Notes: generated from the letters alone by a model not told the origin. A DNA stretch of 64,000 nucleotides from Sulfitobacter sp. JL08 (GCF_003352045.1 NZ_CP025815.1:2294001-2358000); one strand, 5' to 3'. Numbered from the stretch's first letter, positions 8,543 to 18,310 are shown. Numbers and translations are program-made.

Positions 8543-8574
8543 AAGTCCTGACCTGTTTATAGGTCCAGAGCCTG
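8543..8574 (+). repeat. Solitary IS-end-like sequence
   Basis: The stretch around TTTATAGGTCCAGAGCCT resembles the transposase-proximal end of the IS at 18304-19103, which reads GTTATGAGTCCAGAGCTT on the reverse strand. In both, the last Leu and stop codon of a frame overlap the end. A near copy lies on the reverse strand at about 22099-22118. No transposase gene is attached here, so it may be a scar of a lost insertion. The match is short and the call is tentative. Confidence 0.3.
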
Positions 8575-8588
8575 AAACGCAGCGCCGT

Positions 8589-10064
8589 TCACATCCCGAT
8601 CAACACCCTATGAATTGCAACCATCGCCCAAGTATCACGAGTGCAGTAATCCACTAAATCCGCATAAACCTTGTCACGTTCTGTAGCTTCTGGATTGGTC
8701 AGCGTAACTTCCTTCCATAGACGGGATGCACTTGCCCCTTCCTGAATATCGAGGTCGTCGTACGCAAGTTCTGGGACCAAAGCTGGAAGAACCTTCTTGA
8801 TCGAAGCGCTTCCCTTGAATGCAGGATCGGTGATGGTCTCGTCAGAAAATGGCTTCATTAGGTCAATCACACGCTCATTCAAATCGCCTAGAAATGCTGC
8901 ATATTCCGGGAAAGCCGCAGCCATTTCAGTATTGCGACTTTTTTCGAAGGGCTCATACCACACCAACACGGAGCCCACGTCGCCTACATCTTCTTGAAGT
9001 CGCTCAAGAAGCGCTGGCATCGGGTTGCTCTCATCACGGTGCAAGTATTCTCGGTGCTCGATATCGCCGCCGGGCTCGCGCTGTATATGCAGAGAATACT
9101 GAAACGGCACCTGCTGATAAGGACGCACGCCATCCCAAGGAGGAAGCAAGCTCTGTGATGTTTCGTAGTCGAAATAATAAACTGGATAAACAATCTCGGC
9201 TAAAAAGCAATCCAGCGCGCCGCGGTCAACGGTCCGTGACCCCTGGGCCCGCGCAGCCAAGTACCGCCGGGTCGATTTGCCCAAAACTGACGGATCGTCG
9301 ATCGCATCGATCGTCGTGATCCCAGACTCAGTCAGAGTTGAGGCTTGTTTCGCGTTGATGAACGGAAGTCGATGGATGCTGTCTGGCGCTAGAGGTGGAT
9401 CAAGCTTCTCGCGGATTTCCAGCCATTCATCGTAGGATTTCAAGCGTGCCCGTTCTGGGGCCGCATCTGGCATCGTATCACTAGCAGCCACTTTTAATGC
9501 ATGGGCTATCCGCACGCGCGTGTTATCGATCTGATTATCGACCGCTTCGGTGATGTCGGTAATGGCGACCAACTCATGTGGATCGATCTCGCCCACCCTT
9601 ACATAGTAGCGATTCACATGTGCCACTTCGCAGCGGGTGATTGGAAATCCAGCTCCCTCGAGGACAACACGCTGAAACGCTAGATCAAAGGCGTGCTCTG
9701 GTTTGGTTGAAGTGCTGCTCTTTATCTCGGTCAGGACGTAGCCTTCGCCATCCCTGCACACAATATCGGTGATACATGTGATTGGGCCATCCTCATACCG
9801 GCCCTGTCCGACCGCTTTCGCCCCATCTTGCCAAGTTTCAGACGTCAGAGACGTTAGAGATCGATATCCCGCAAAGTCCGAAAATCCGAGGCGAACAAGG
9901 TCAGGGAAGAGCGCCTCAGCATAGGGCTCAAACGCATGGCCTTCATCAAAACGAGATTGAAGAGCGGGGTCGATCGGCGGAAGAAGATGCCTGGCATGCT
10001 TCTTGATCCAGAACCACGCTGGATGCTTTAGAAACAGCATGTAGTCTGATTTGGAAAGTTGCAT
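8589..10064 (-). CDS. DUF2779-type protein with PD-(D/E)XK nuclease-like domain
   Basis: This 491-aa protein begins LSKSDYMLFLKHPAWFWIKKHA, the pattern of DUF2779/TM0106-like RecB-family proteins. The N-terminal half has a VLTEIKSST motif typical of the ExK part of a PD-(D/E)XK nuclease site. The C-terminal half has YFDYETSQSLLPPWDG and a later YCTRDTWAM, which resemble exonuclease DEDD-type acidic motifs. DUF2779 proteins are found alone and in mobile or defence contexts. This one sits at the left side of an integrative element and points away from the cassette at 10304. A DNA-processing or defence cargo role is inferred. Confidence 0.7.
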   Translation of the reverse strand: MQLSKSDYMLFLKHPAWFWIKKHARHLLPPIDPALQSRFDEGHAFEPYAEALFPDLVRLGFSDFAGYRSLTSLTSETWQDGAKAVGQGRYEDGPITCITDIVCRDGEGYVLTEIKSSTSTKPEHAFDLAFQRVVLEGAGFPITRCEVAHVNRYYVRVGEIDPHELVAITDITEAVDNQIDNTRVRIAHALKVAASDTMPDAAPERARLKSYDEWLEIREKLDPPLAPDSIHRLPFINAKQASTLTESGITTIDAIDDPSVLGKSTRRYLAARAQGSRTVDRGALDCFLAEIVYPVYYFDYETSQSLLPPWDGVRPYQQVPFQYSLHIQREPGGDIEHREYLHRDESNPMPALLERLQEDVGDVGSVLVWYEPFEKSRNTEMAAAFPEYAAFLGDLNERVIDLMKPFSDETITDPAFKGSASIKKVLPALVPELAYDDLDIQEGASASRLWKEVTLTNPEATERDKVYADLVDYCTRDTWAMVAIHRVLIGM

Positions 10065-10303
10065 GTCAATTTTCTGTCAGTGTCGATGTTTAAAGAACAT
10101 GCTCGGCTGCCGTTGGCAAACCAAGCCCGCTCACTGGCCCAAGGACATAGCAAGAGCGACGAAATCGAGACAACTGGAGTTTGGCTGAATTCGACTGCTG
10201 ACGCCGTTTTCTGCGCTCAATCGGTCTTGTCGTTAACGAGCCTCACTCAAGCACATGACTTCACTGCCAAAATCTTGCCACAGAACGCTGTTATGCGCAC
10301 TAC

Positions 10304-11614
10304 ATGCAATTGTATATGTCAGGCACCCCAAGCAATGACCACTTCCAAGTGGTCGAGAACCAGATGTGTTCTCATCGCCTGTTTTCGATGCATGCCAATT
10401 ACGCCAAAGCTGTCATGAAATGGCTTGATATGGTCCGACAGGGCATTCGGACCTTTGACGACTACTGCCAATTCAATCCATCCGCACTTGGTCAGCTGGA
10501 ATCAGCGGACACCGACATGCGAAATCTTCTGCGTGAGCGAAGGATTGATGAGAATTGGATCCCCTACTCACAAGCTCTTCGCACCGCGAGCGCTAGGTAT
10601 GACGCCAATTGGCCGCGCCATATCATGCTCGACTCGGGCGCCTATACCGCCTGGAATGCAGGTAAGACCGCCACACTTGAGCAGATAACAAAGGTTTACG
10701 CTGAATTCATCGAAAACGCGGTTGGGCTCTTTGATGAAATCTGGCTCGTAAATCTCGACGTTATCCCGGGAAAACCTAAACGAGCTGCAACAGAGGACGA
10801 ATGCAAACGGGCCGCTGAGGAATCTGACGAGAACCTCGCAGTTCTAAAAAGCGAGTTTGGTGAATGCGTTCTGCCGGTGTTCCATCAGGGTGATGGTAAG
10901 CAACGGCTTTTAGACGTTATTGACCAAGGCAACGGCTACATTTGCTTTTCTCCAACGAATGGAATCGCCGAGAAAGAACGGTGGTTGTGGGCGGTTCGAA
11001 TGCTCCATTCCCTTCACACATTACGCTGTGATGTGCAGGCGCATGGCCTGGCGACCACTGGTAACGAAATGATACGCGAAGCCTATCTACATTCGGGAGA
11101 CTCGGCAGCATGGAAACGTCACGGCGGTTTCGGCATTGTGGACTTGGTGGAAGATGAGCGGTGGCTGGAGCGTCACATTGAAGTCGGTCAAGACTGCGAA
11201 TGGCTGAGCCTCGAAATCAATGATGCGACCAGGCCGCGATACAGGGCCTATCATATCGCGCGTGACCGCAACGACCTGGATGAATTAACGGGCGAAGAAT
11301 TAATTGACAACGCGCGCCACTACACCAGTTTACCCAAAGACATTCAATTGAGCGTGCGTTCACGAGTGGAACAGCATTTTCCGATGATAATGGCACAATT
11401 TGACAAGCGTGTTCGCGAATTGATTTGCCTTGCAGAACTAAGGAAATTTGCGGAAAGCGCGGGACTGCCTCGTCCAATTCCGAAAGTGAGGATTAAGCGA
11501 AACGGAAATTGGATTGACCCAGGGCTGCCATTGTCCGACCTAACAACGTCGAAGTACCCCACCCAAGAAGACCGTGAATCGTTTCTATCCCATCCATTTT
11601 TGGAGCCGCTATGA
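10304..11614 (+). CDS. TGT-like TIM-barrel protein (possible base-exchange enzyme)
   Basis: This 436-aa protein has the order of motifs seen in phage and mobile-element proteins related to tRNA-guanine transglycosylase: HIMLDSGAYTAWNAG, EIWLVNLDVIPG, LPVFHQGD, YICFSPTNG, then DVQAHGLATT. DSGAY and NLD would hold the acidic catalytic residues. A C-terminal helical region of about 130 residues follows. Relatives such as DpdA insert 7-deazaguanines into DNA, but no preQ0-synthesis genes are nearby. It is the first gene of a three-gene ATGA-coupled cassette. An ATG at 10316 is an alternative start. The assignment rests on motif resemblance only. Confidence 0.5.
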   Translation: MQLYMSGTPSNDHFQVVENQMCSHRLFSMHANYAKAVMKWLDMVRQGIRTFDDYCQFNPSALGQLESADTDMRNLLRERRIDENWIPYSQALRTASARYDANWPRHIMLDSGAYTAWNAGKTATLEQITKVYAEFIENAVGLFDEIWLVNLDVIPGKPKRAATEDECKRAAEESDENLAVLKSEFGECVLPVFHQGDGKQRLLDVIDQGNGYICFSPTNGIAEKERWLWAVRMLHSLHTLRCDVQAHGLATTGNEMIREAYLHSGDSAAWKRHGGFGIVDLVEDERWLERHIEVGQDCEWLSLEINDATRPRYRAYHIARDRNDLDELTGEELIDNARHYTSLPKDIQLSVRSRVEQHFPMIMAQFDKRVRELICLAELRKFAESAGLPRPIPKVRIKRNGNWIDPGLPLSDLTTSKYPTQEDRESFLSHPFLEPL

Positions 11615-12959
11615 ATTTTATAGTTTCTCCGGGACAGGAAGCTCAAAGTCATGCCGAGCCGCTTCGTGGACAGCCCTTAGGCTGTTCCCTTGTTTCTGCT
11701 CTAATAACTGCACGGACATTCGTCGGACGCCACACAAAAATGTATCCGGGTTTGCAGTTTGTGCACCTTGCCGATGGCAAGATTTATGCATCCAACAACC
11801 GTTGTCTGATTGAGATAAACTTGCATGATGAAAGCCTCGGCTCAGCAATGTTCTCATCCGTCGACCTGGCAACGATACGAGCAATGGGCGACGAGCCAAC
11901 TCACGCCAAAATCGACGCCGAGCAAACTGCGTTGCACTGCCCAAGCAGCGGTGGTGCCTGTTGCCGACGGAACCAGCCAAAATTGATTTCGTCACTAAAT
12001 GCCAAGTATTTCTTGATCGTTTCTGGCACGAGGGACATGACGCGCGGTCGGACGCATCTGCAACGATGGACGCAATTGCCAAGCTTCGCGCCAAAGAAAA
12101 AGCACAGAAGGAAGAATTGCCGCCGGTTGAACAAAAGAAATTTCGACGGGCACAATACATAGATGTTCTCATCGATGGCACAATTCGGCATTGGCACATT
12201 GATACTGTTTCCAGCGTAATGAAGATCGCTGAGACCTACGACCCTGACGCATCACTCGTACCCTTTTCCTTTCCAAACGGCAGGGGGTTGATGATCAATA
12301 CCGCACCAGGTGAGGAATATGATTCAACCGAAATGTTCACAGATGGATTCTTTTTTCACCCGGAGGGTTCTGAGCCATCGGCGATCGCGCGTCGGATTGC
12401 CACCGGCGCAACAAATCCACGCTTGGACGACATATTTTCAGTCGCGCTCAAAGAAACTCGAGATGAATACGCGGCAAAGAAACGACGGTCTGAAAGACTC
12501 GACGTCCGTTTGGGCGAGATACGCAGAGAAATCGCTCAGTTAGAGAATGAGTTACAAGCGGTTGCCACCCGCAGCAATGAGCAACACAAGGCTATCGAAA
12601 AGTATCAGGCCGGAGAAAACTTGAGTGATGACGAGCGCGAATTGCTCACGCCTAAATGCACGCACTTGGAATCAGATCAACGCAAAACGGACACGCAGAC
12701 TGAATTTGAGCGGCACAGCCAAACGTTCGAAGGACTCGAAAAACAAGGCTGGGAAGTCGAGGACAAGCGCGTCGATGATGGATACCTGTACGTGACCATC
12801 AAGCAAAAGGCAGTCAAAACACAAGCAGTCGTAGAAAGAGTCTCGAAAAAAATCGCTGAGGCATTGGCCTTATACTTCGCTCCGAGTTTTGAGCGGATCA
12901 GTCGGGTGCCACGGCACCATTTGGCTTCTCTCAGCCCAATTAACCCAGGTGCAGGATGA
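11611..12959 (+). pseudogene. Two-frame gene: sliding-clamp-like N-terminus and coiled-coil C-terminus
   Basis: The first frame starts at 11611, overlapping the TGT-like gene by ATGA. It reads about 110 plausible residues (LVSALITARTFVG, then VHLADGKIYASNNRCLIEINL) resembling the first subdomain of phage beta-clamp-like proteins. Near 11930-11960 sensible coding moves by -1 to a second frame (CLLPTEPAKIDF onward) that runs to 12959. That part contains a helical, Glu/Lys-rich coiled coil around LRREIAQLENELQAVATRSNEQ. Either one ancestral gene has a frameshift, or two proteins are made, the second from an ATG at 11961 onward. I see no canonical slippery heptamer. Function unknown. Confidence 0.45.
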
Positions 12960-13243
12960 TAGAGAAAGAGAGCGATTTTTATCGCCTTTTTGGCGGTGAC
13001 GATCCAGCCTACCCCGGCCCAATTCAAAGGTCGTTCGACTACGTATTGTTGAGCATTGCCAGCACAGGGCCGCACGGTTCAAAAAAGAAGCAAATCAAAC
13101 TGAAAGACCCAGACCGACGCTACCTCCTCGTAGGTGGTGAACGTCAGGTGTGCGTTGACCAATCCCGTCTTCTCCAAGTGGGGAAGGCGATGAACGACCG
13201 TGATCTGATGGTTCAATACTTCGGCGTAGCACCGGCGGAGTAG
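12956..13243 (+). CDS. Small hypothetical protein of the cassette
   Basis: This 95-aa protein has no recognisable domain. It is mixed alpha/beta in composition, with no signal peptide or membrane segment. Its ATG overlaps the preceding stop as ATGA, which is the main evidence that it is real and belongs to the same transcript as the TGT-like gene. The segment KQIKLKDPDRRYLLVGGERQVCVDQSRLLQV looks like a small beta-sheet core. Confidence 0.55.
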   Translation: MIEKESDFYRLFGGDDPAYPGPIQRSFDYVLLSIASTGPHGSKKKQIKLKDPDRRYLLVGGERQVCVDQSRLLQVGKAMNDRDLMVQYFGVAPAE

Positions 13244-13308
13244 TGATGGCGGGTGCCTTGTATCGGAACAGGCACTTGCCCCGCCTAAAATCGCCTCTCT
13301 GAGGCGCT

Positions 13309-16245
13309 CTACCAATAGCCGCGAAGCGTCGATTGCCCAATATAACCTTGTACGAAGTGCTGAGACGCGAAAGCCGCGATAGCGAGTGCGATTCCTAGAT
13401 CTCCGTGACCAGCTGACGTTCTGGACTGTGTGATGACCTGATTACCTGCGGCGGTTGTTTTTAGCGTGAAGGATGCAAGGTCTTCTTCGATCTCCTTGCG
13501 GAGCGTCAAATCCCTGGCGAATGTCAACTCACCCGATGCGAATTGGACCGACAGAGTCTCGATCATCAAGGTTTTTGAAACATTGGCGTAACGCCCTTTC
13601 CGTGACCACTCTTGTCCCCCGGTCATTTGGATTGCGTGATGCTCAATTCCCTGATCTTGAAGGATGTCCGAGACAACCCGACCCATAGCTGTGCCGTCGA
13701 TGCAAAGCGATGTTTTCCCCAAAAACTGCGGCTGCCGAAGGATGCCCAAAAGATGCTCGACAACATCAGGATAGCTTACCCCGCGAAATCGGTCTGCTGC
13801 CACAACCACACGCTCTCGCGGGCCAACGGATTGCCGCGCGTATTTCTCGGCCATCGCAAACACATCCTCCGCTGACGCCTCGACATCTTCGACCTTCTCG
13901 AAGATGAATTCTCGATCATGCCCGCGTGTCACCGACCATCCCGTCGACTTCCGCAGCAGCGATACCGTCTGTGCGATGCGTGATCCCATGACACGCGGTT
14001 GCGAAGGAATGTCCGACATTGCGAACGGCACAGGCGCTTCTTTCAACTTGTCCTTCATCTCCATCAGCAGTGCGCCTGCGTATTCGACGCGCCTCGACCC
14101 GACGCCTTTGTCGAAGTCGAGTAGGTAGTGCGTAAGGAATTGAAACACGCTGTCGGCTTCGCTCGACTCCATGGCGATACTCATGCGCATGTCGGCGTAT
14201 GCCTTCAAAAACCACCCGTTTGATCGACCCATCTGACGCGCGATGCTTTCGCCGACGCGACTGTAGACACCAAACCGTGCCGTCTTCTGCTCGATACCAT
14301 GAACGTCCCGCAACACTTTGGCTGCGAGATCATACAGCGCACCGCGAAGTCGAGGCAGCAATTCCTGACGCTTTGCCATGAATTCTTCCTCGTCCATGTA
14401 GGACGTCGGTTTGGTCAACGTCACGCGGATGATCCGCTCGATCAAATCCTGCTTGTAGAACGTGGGATCGACACCCGCGACCATCACAGGTCGCATCGCA
14501 TCGAGCGCGAAAACACCTTCATTAGTATACATCTTCCGCTTCGACATCCCGCCGCCTGTCGAGAGGCGGCAGAGCGGGTCGGACAGCTTGGCGAGTGAGG
14601 TCACGTTGTCAAATGACATGACGGCCGATTGATAGGCAGACACAAGCAAATCCTCCTCACTCGAAGGATCGCCCGCCTGCGCCCCAACTTTCGGGTCAAC
14701 GATCTGCACGATGGTCGAAAGCGTCGATGATTTGCCCGATCCCGCAATTCCGTCGAGCACGGCAATCGGACATTGACCACCTGGGTGGATGATTGCCGTC
14801 ACCATCCAAGCGAGCAGGAATACCATCGAGTCGTCGTCCACATTCAGGAAATCAGTGAGGTCGCGGATTGTCCCGCCTTCCTCCACGGTCATGGGCAAGC
14901 CAACGCCTTTGCGAAATTGAACGGGCGCATCGTTGTTGAACCGCCATCCGTCAACGTCGATTTCGACAATGCTGCGTTCCTTATCGGCCAAGAAAGCGTA
15001 TCGCTTTCCGCCAATGCGGGAATATCGAAGCGCGATGTTTTCGGGATCGGTGTCACGTGCCATCGCCATCGCAATCATCTGTGCGCCTTTTACCGCGCGC
15101 TCATCAGGCAGGTTTTGGTCTTTGCGGTAGAGTGCGAGCGCGATTGTTTCTTTGAACTCACTCGAGTCGATAGGCACAAAGTCGCGGTCGCGAAGTTCAG
15201 CATACGCCTTGTCCGATTGATCACGCAGGATTTTCACATCGGTCAGGAAGTCGATTGCGAGGAGTTTGCGTTTCTCGGCGGCGGTGTGAGGCCACTTGCC
15301 ATCATATCCATGGTTTTTTGCTGTCCGCCAAAATGACAACGGCGAGTATTTCTTCGCGGAGGTCAACTGATCCCACTCACATTCATCACCGCCTTCATAC
15401 TTCGACGACGACCGCGACCACTCCTCCCATTTCTCTTGCGCCCACGCATCTTCCTTGCCGAATGCGGCTTGAAGGCAAATGCCAGCTGATCCCCATTGCG
15501 AGTAGCCGTCAGCATCGTATGCCTGAATGAACGCGTCGAAGGCGGCGTCGCGGTCAACTTGGGGCGACGCACCGCTCGCCTTGCGACCCGACTTCTGTAA
15601 CGGCGCGAATTTCAATTCGAGATCGTCGAGGCGGCATTCTTCGAGCGAGACTACCGATCCTTCCTTAACCAATCGCATGGGCACGGATGCACGAGAGCAT
15701 GGGATAGCGACGTTCTGCTCGCCTGTCCCTTTGGGAAGAATTTCGATGCCGTGTTCAACGCCGATCTTCTTGCCTTTGGAGTTGGTTTTGGTTTGATTTA
15801 ACTTGCCGCTCTTGACGACGACGTATTTCGTCTTTTCTTCGTCAATGCCGCCGAGCCATTCTTTGGCAACGGACAGCAAAGTATCAACACGGCGCGCCTC
15901 CTCCCAAAACACCCAAATATGGTAACCATGCCCACCGCCTGAACGAAACACGAGGAAAGGAATCCCGATCTCTTGCAGGTGCCTCGCGACTGTCAGCGTC
16001 GGCCCAAGGGCGATGCCTTTTTTGTCGTGATCATCGAAGTCGAAAACGAGGCAATGCGATTTGGTTCGCTTTTCGTCAACATGCAAGAGCATTCCGAGCG
16101 GCTGCTTTGCTGACACATGCCTCTTGATGCTGCTGTCGTCGATCTCGGCGTCAATCGGTCGGTATGCCGTTTTGCCTTTGTTTATGTACCATTGCGTGTG
16201 TCGCCGCTTGTCACCCAAGGCAACGATCTGATTGATGATTTCCAT
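13309..16245 (-). CDS. Primase-helicase of the integrative element
   Basis: This 978-aa protein is the probable replication protein of the mobile element. Residues 1-190 form an archaeo-eukaryotic-type primase domain of the TOTE kind, with acidic pair Asp69/Asp71 in VFDFDD and the His motif GGGHGYH (103-109). A PriCT-2-like module lies at about 233-310. A P-loop ATPase follows, with Walker A GIAGSGKSS near 499-507, as in primase-helicases of phages and satellites. I chose the ATG at 16245 because GGAAGAGAG lies just upstream; an earlier start at 16302 would add 19 unlikely residues. Its size and domains fit phage satellites, ICEs or plasmid-derived islands. Confidence 0.85.
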   Translation of the reverse strand: MEIINQIVALGDKRRHTQWYINKGKTAYRPIDAEIDDSSIKRHVSAKQPLGMLLHVDEKRTKSHCLVFDFDDHDKKGIALGPTLTVARHLQEIGIPFLVFRSGGGHGYHIWVFWEEARRVDTLLSVAKEWLGGIDEEKTKYVVVKSGKLNQTKTNSKGKKIGVEHGIEILPKGTGEQNVAIPCSRASVPMRLVKEGSVVSLEECRLDDLELKFAPLQKSGRKASGASPQVDRDAAFDAFIQAYDADGYSQWGSAGICLQAAFGKEDAWAQEKWEEWSRSSSKYEGGDECEWDQLTSAKKYSPLSFWRTAKNHGYDGKWPHTAAEKRKLLAIDFLTDVKILRDQSDKAYAELRDRDFVPIDSSEFKETIALALYRKDQNLPDERAVKGAQMIAMAMARDTDPENIALRYSRIGGKRYAFLADKERSIVEIDVDGWRFNNDAPVQFRKGVGLPMTVEEGGTIRDLTDFLNVDDDSMVFLLAWMVTAIIHPGGQCPIAVLDGIAGSGKSSTLSTIVQIVDPKVGAQAGDPSSEEDLLVSAYQSAVMSFDNVTSLAKLSDPLCRLSTGGGMSKRKMYTNEGVFALDAMRPVMVAGVDPTFYKQDLIERIIRVTLTKPTSYMDEEEFMAKRQELLPRLRGALYDLAAKVLRDVHGIEQKTARFGVYSRVGESIARQMGRSNGWFLKAYADMRMSIAMESSEADSVFQFLTHYLLDFDKGVGSRRVEYAGALLMEMKDKLKEAPVPFAMSDIPSQPRVMGSRIAQTVSLLRKSTGWSVTRGHDREFIFEKVEDVEASAEDVFAMAEKYARQSVGPRERVVVAADRFRGVSYPDVVEHLLGILRQPQFLGKTSLCIDGTAMGRVVSDILQDQGIEHHAIQMTGGQEWSRKGRYANVSKTLMIETLSVQFASGELTFARDLTLRKEIEEDLASFTLKTTAAGNQVITQSRTSAGHGDLGIALAIAAFASQHFVQGYIGQSTLRGYW

Positions 16246-16386
16246 TGTATCTCTCTTCCGCAAGAGAGCGTGGGTGATCACCTCAATCCATGGTTTTGGC
16301 ACGTCGCAAAATCTGCTATAAAACAGTTATTCCAAACACTTCGTGACACGCCTAACCCGGAGCGGGGATTCAACCCTCGCTCCGAT

Positions 16387-16659
16387 TTATTTCACTTCGT
16401 GGGATTTAGCCCATTCAAGCACGGCATCACGGTCGTACCTGAGGGTGCGGGCGGTGATATGCAGGTATGGAGGACCATCCCCGCTCCTTCGCCACTCGAA
16501 CATGATGTCTTTCCCGACGCCAAGAAATTCAGCGCACTCGGGCGTGGTCATTAGTTTTGGGCCGACACCAATGCGGGTCAGTTGGTCGGCCATAAAACCA
16601 ACCGTTTCGCGCAAGGCGCGCACTTCTTCTGAGAGTTCGATCGTAGTCAAGGGTTTCAT
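16387..16659 (-). CDS. AlpA/MerR-like helix-turn-helix excisionase-type regulator
   Basis: This 90-aa protein has an N-terminal helix followed by LMTTPECAEFLGVGKDIMFEWRRSGDGPPYLHITARTLRYDRDAVLEWAKSH, cut here only by the reading of its parts: the helix-turn-helix and wing of AlpA/excisionase-type DNA-binding proteins (PF12728). It lies between the integrase and the primase-helicase, all on the reverse strand, the usual order in small integrative elements. It probably controls integrase, excision or primase expression. Confidence 0.82.
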   Translation of the reverse strand: MKPLTTIELSEEVRALRETVGFMADQLTRIGVGPKLMTTPECAEFLGVGKDIMFEWRRSGDGPPYLHITARTLRYDRDAVLEWAKSHEVK

Positions 16660-16815
16660 CCTTTCGGAATGAAGCCATTGACCGTGTGCTCATGCCTTCG
16701 CGCTCAGGATCGCATTTGCTTAAGGCCCTTTCACGGGCGTTAATCCTGACTTCTGCATCACGGCCTCATTTCGCGGAAGGTCGCGTGCGAGATGGGGCAA
16801 ATTACAAGTATATGA

Positions 16816-18021
16816 TTATGCGCCGCTTTTGATCCGATCAAGTACGAAAGAAGGTGTTAGCCCGCATTCCTTGATGATGCGTTCGGCGATCGTGTTGGCA
16901 TCATCATGGTTGGCTGAGCCTTGGTCGTAGATGTCCTGGACGCTTTTCGGTGTGTCGCCGCGCAATTCGTCAATGATGTACTCAGGCAAGCGAGCGCGAC
17001 GCGCAGCGGTCGTGAACAGGCGGCGGCAATCGTGCTGGCGAAGAACGTTGACCTCTTGCGCCTTACTCCCCTGCCCAACAGTCATTGTGAAGGCTATCAG
17101 CTGGTGAACGTGCCCCGTGCGTGACTCAGCGGGGAATACATTCCCCTCGCGGTACGGAAGCGCCTTCAGCGCCTCAATCAGCACGTCTGCGACGGGGAAC
17201 GTGCGGGTCAGGCCGTTCTTCATTTCGGTAAGCGTGATCGTCTTGCGGGTAAGGTCGATCTGATCCCAAGTCAGTGTGCGGGTGTTCAGCGAACGAAAAC
17301 CCGTGAACAACATCGTAAGCCATGCCGTGCGATGGATCAGGCTTCGCTTTTCCAAGATAAGATCAAGCGCGGGCCATGTCTCTTTGGGATCGAACAGTAC
17401 ATGGCTCGCGGGTTTGTGCCTCTCCATGACTTTGAGATCAGCTGACACATCAAAACATCGCCGAAGGGTCGATGCCCGCCGAAACGCCATTCGGATGATC
17501 TGTGCAAGGTGCAATGCGGTTGAGGGGGTTTTGCCCTTGATGGCGTCCTCGAGCATCGGCAGCGTGATGTTCTCGACTGGCCTCTCGAATAAGTCTGAGA
17601 GGTGGTTCTGAACTTGGAGTCGGTAGTTGTCCTTGGTCGACGGCTTTGCCGATGACCGTGCCAAGTGAGATTCAAAGGCATCCATCAATGTCACGACCTG
17701 CGTCGTGACGGCATCTGTTCCAGCCTCGAGAGCAACGATTTTTTCGCGTGCGACCGCCATCGCGGCGTCTCCGTTCGCGATCTCGGGCCAGCGACCAAGA
17801 GTTATCGACCGAACCTTGCCATTGATGCGTTTCGACATGATCCATGTCTTCGCCTGCGCACCGACAGCAAGACGCAAACCTTGTAGGGCGTCGCCATCAT
17901 GACGATAGAAGATCGTGTCACAAGTCGATGGTTTGATTGAATGAATTTTTGGGCGTGATCGTAAATTGGCGTAATTGGGCATATCAGGGCTCTGCAACAG
18001 TTTCTGCAACATTCGGTCCAT
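16816..18021 (-). CDS. Tyrosine recombinase (integrase)
   Basis: This 401-aa protein is a phage-type tyrosine integrase. It has an N-terminal arm-binding region (LGRWPEIANGDAAMAVAREK), a SAM-like core-binding domain around residues 108-190, and a catalytic domain with Arg243 in TGFRSLNTR, the HxxR pair His330/Arg333 in RQHDCRR, and probable nucleophile Tyr365 in DIYDQGS. Its start lies only 120 bases from a 3' tRNA-Asn fragment at 18141, which is the expected attachment site. Several unusual substitutions around the first Arg are visible but the key residues are present. Confidence 0.92.
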   Translation of the reverse strand: MDRMLQKLLQSPDMPNYANLRSRPKIHSIKPSTCDTIFYRHDGDALQGLRLAVGAQAKTWIMSKRINGKVRSITLGRWPEIANGDAAMAVAREKIVALEAGTDAVTTQVVTLMDAFESHLARSSAKPSTKDNYRLQVQNHLSDLFERPVENITLPMLEDAIKGKTPSTALHLAQIIRMAFRRASTLRRCFDVSADLKVMERHKPASHVLFDPKETWPALDLILEKRSLIHRTAWLTMLFTGFRSLNTRTLTWDQIDLTRKTITLTEMKNGLTRTFPVADVLIEALKALPYREGNVFPAESRTGHVHQLIAFTMTVGQGSKAQEVNVLRQHDCRRLFTTAARRARLPEYIIDELRGDTPKSVQDIYDQGSANHDDANTIAERIIKECGLTPSFVLDRIKSGA

Positions 18022-18140
18022 ATGTAATACGACCTATCCCCAGAGCGCCCAACCGGAGATGATGATGGAGACCCCATTTTACCTTATTTAATATATACTT
18101 ACCCGGTCAAACCCGATTAAACACAACTCAAGGTTGTTCT

Positions 18141-18185
18141 CTGTTAATCAATTGGTCGTAGGTTCGATCCCTACCGCCGGAGCCA
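18141..18185 (+). other. 3' half of tRNA-Asn(GTT): attachment-site remnant
   Basis: The 45 bases starting CTGTTAATCAATTGG read the anticodon GTT with its 3' stem, variable loop, T-arm (GGTTCGATCCCTACC) and acceptor end with CCA of an alphaproteobacterial tRNA-Asn. The 5' half is missing: the preceding bases do not form D-arm or acceptor strand. A partial 3' tRNA end beside an integrase is the usual att site left by integration into a tRNA gene. The intact tRNA-Asn expected at the opposite end is not found near 8-8.6 kb. Confidence 0.8.
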
Positions 18186-18310
18186 TTTCTCCCAGCGAGA
18201 ACAAAGATTTACGAGAACATTGGGACGCACTTAAAGTGTCCCGTCGACAACTGCGTCCCGACGTGTGTCCCATATCAATTTTGCCTGCATCTGGTTATTA
18301 AGCTCTGGAC

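Noticed and set aside
11822-11990. A third reading frame with MKASAQQCSHPSTWQRYEQW across the frame-change area of the cassette gene.
   Set aside because: It is short and poor in hydrophobic residues, so it does not look like a folded protein.
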